Source of the DNA: Acidobacteriota bacterium
GTDB lineage: Bacteria; Actinomycetota; Actinomycetes; Actinomycetales; Microbacteriaceae
DNA: 64,000 nt
Direction: 5' to 3'
Assembly: GCA_019351995.1 (NCBI GenBank)
Contig: JABBOD010000012.1
Coordinates: 1-64,000 of the forward strand
Positions 63,953 to 64,000 of this stretch are shown here, one piece after another. A model generated the notes under the pieces. That model searched no databases. It had not been told where the DNA came from and saw nothing but the letters and a program-made list of their open reading frames with translations. A program made the position numbers and the translations under genes. Numbering within the stretch: position 1 is the stretch's first letter; each line of letters starts with the position of its first letter.

Positions 63953-64000
63953 TCTTTCCGTTCACTCAGCCCGTCGTACCGGTCGCGGCGGGCATCGAGC

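Overview
This is a 64 kb stretch of high-GC chromosome from an actinobacterium. Gene content and order point to the family Microbacteriaceae (Leifsonia/Salinibacterium-type relatives); I infer the family from synteny and protein style, since no rRNA is present. The core blocks are leuS-comEA-comEC-holA-rpsT, lepA-hemW-hrcA-dnaJ-rsmE-HIT-phoH-ybeY-corC-era, leuA-recO-uppS and glyS-dusB-dgt-dnaG. There is no sign of a prophage, transposase, integrase or CRISPR array. One RNA gene was found, tRNA-Asn(GTT).

Layout. 0-5.6 kb: the end of an unidentified frame, a flavin-dependent oxidoreductase overlapping an MFS exporter, a UbiA prenyltransferase, two small proteins of unknown role and an App1-like phosphatase. 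5.6-9.8 kb: a TetR regulator and a four-gene OpuC-type osmoprotectant ABC importer with a palindrome in its leader. 9.8-12 kb: divergent pabC-like and pabB genes sharing an 11-bp intergenic region. 12-19.4 kb: leuS, with a possible 23-codon upstream ORF, the DNA-uptake genes comEA/comEC, holA and rpsT. 19.5-28 kb: NUDIX, aminotransferase, lepA (behind a repeat block), DUF1990, acyl-CoA dehydrogenase, hemW and two DUF4870 membrane proteins. 28-36 kb: the HrcA/CIRCE heat-shock operon running into rsmE, an APH-like kinase, HIT, phoH, ybeY, a CorC-like protein and era. 36.2-40.3 kb: a membrane-anchored esterase translationally coupled to a large DUF2156 aminoacyl-lipid-synthase-like protein. 40.3-42.2 kb: leuA behind a leucine leader peptide. 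42-46 kb: MFS, TRIC channel, glycolipid-binding protein, recO, uppS. 46.3-48.8 kb: a thioredoxin/DUF2892/CsoR-family/Cys-rich small-protein cassette under a CsoR-type operator, followed by a class V aminotransferase. 48.8-57 kb: glyS, CPBP protease, FrnE-like DsbA with a 55-aa partner, YbaK, dusB, dgt, dnaG. 57-64 kb: a solute-binding protein with an atypical ABC ATPase, tRNA-Asn, mycoredoxin, SdpI-like protein, a membrane protein, an HTH regulator and a NatAB-type ABC system.

Two themes recur. First, many genes lack a Shine-Dalgarno but carry a TANNNT (sometimes GANNNT) hexamer 5-7 nt before the start codon. This is the signature of leaderless transcripts in Actinobacteria, and two divergent gene pairs have such promoters facing each other within 11-21 bp. 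Second, thiol and redox functions are well represented: thioredoxin, mycoredoxin, a FrnE-like DsbA, and a CsoR-family regulator that keeps both cysteines but lacks the copper-ligand histidine. The last point makes the 46.4-47.6 kb cassette a candidate reactive-sulfur (persulfide) response unit and, to me, the most interesting locus here together with the esterase/DUF2156 pair.

No gene-free stretch exceeds about 225 bases. The last 48 bases (63953-64000) show no recognisable feature.
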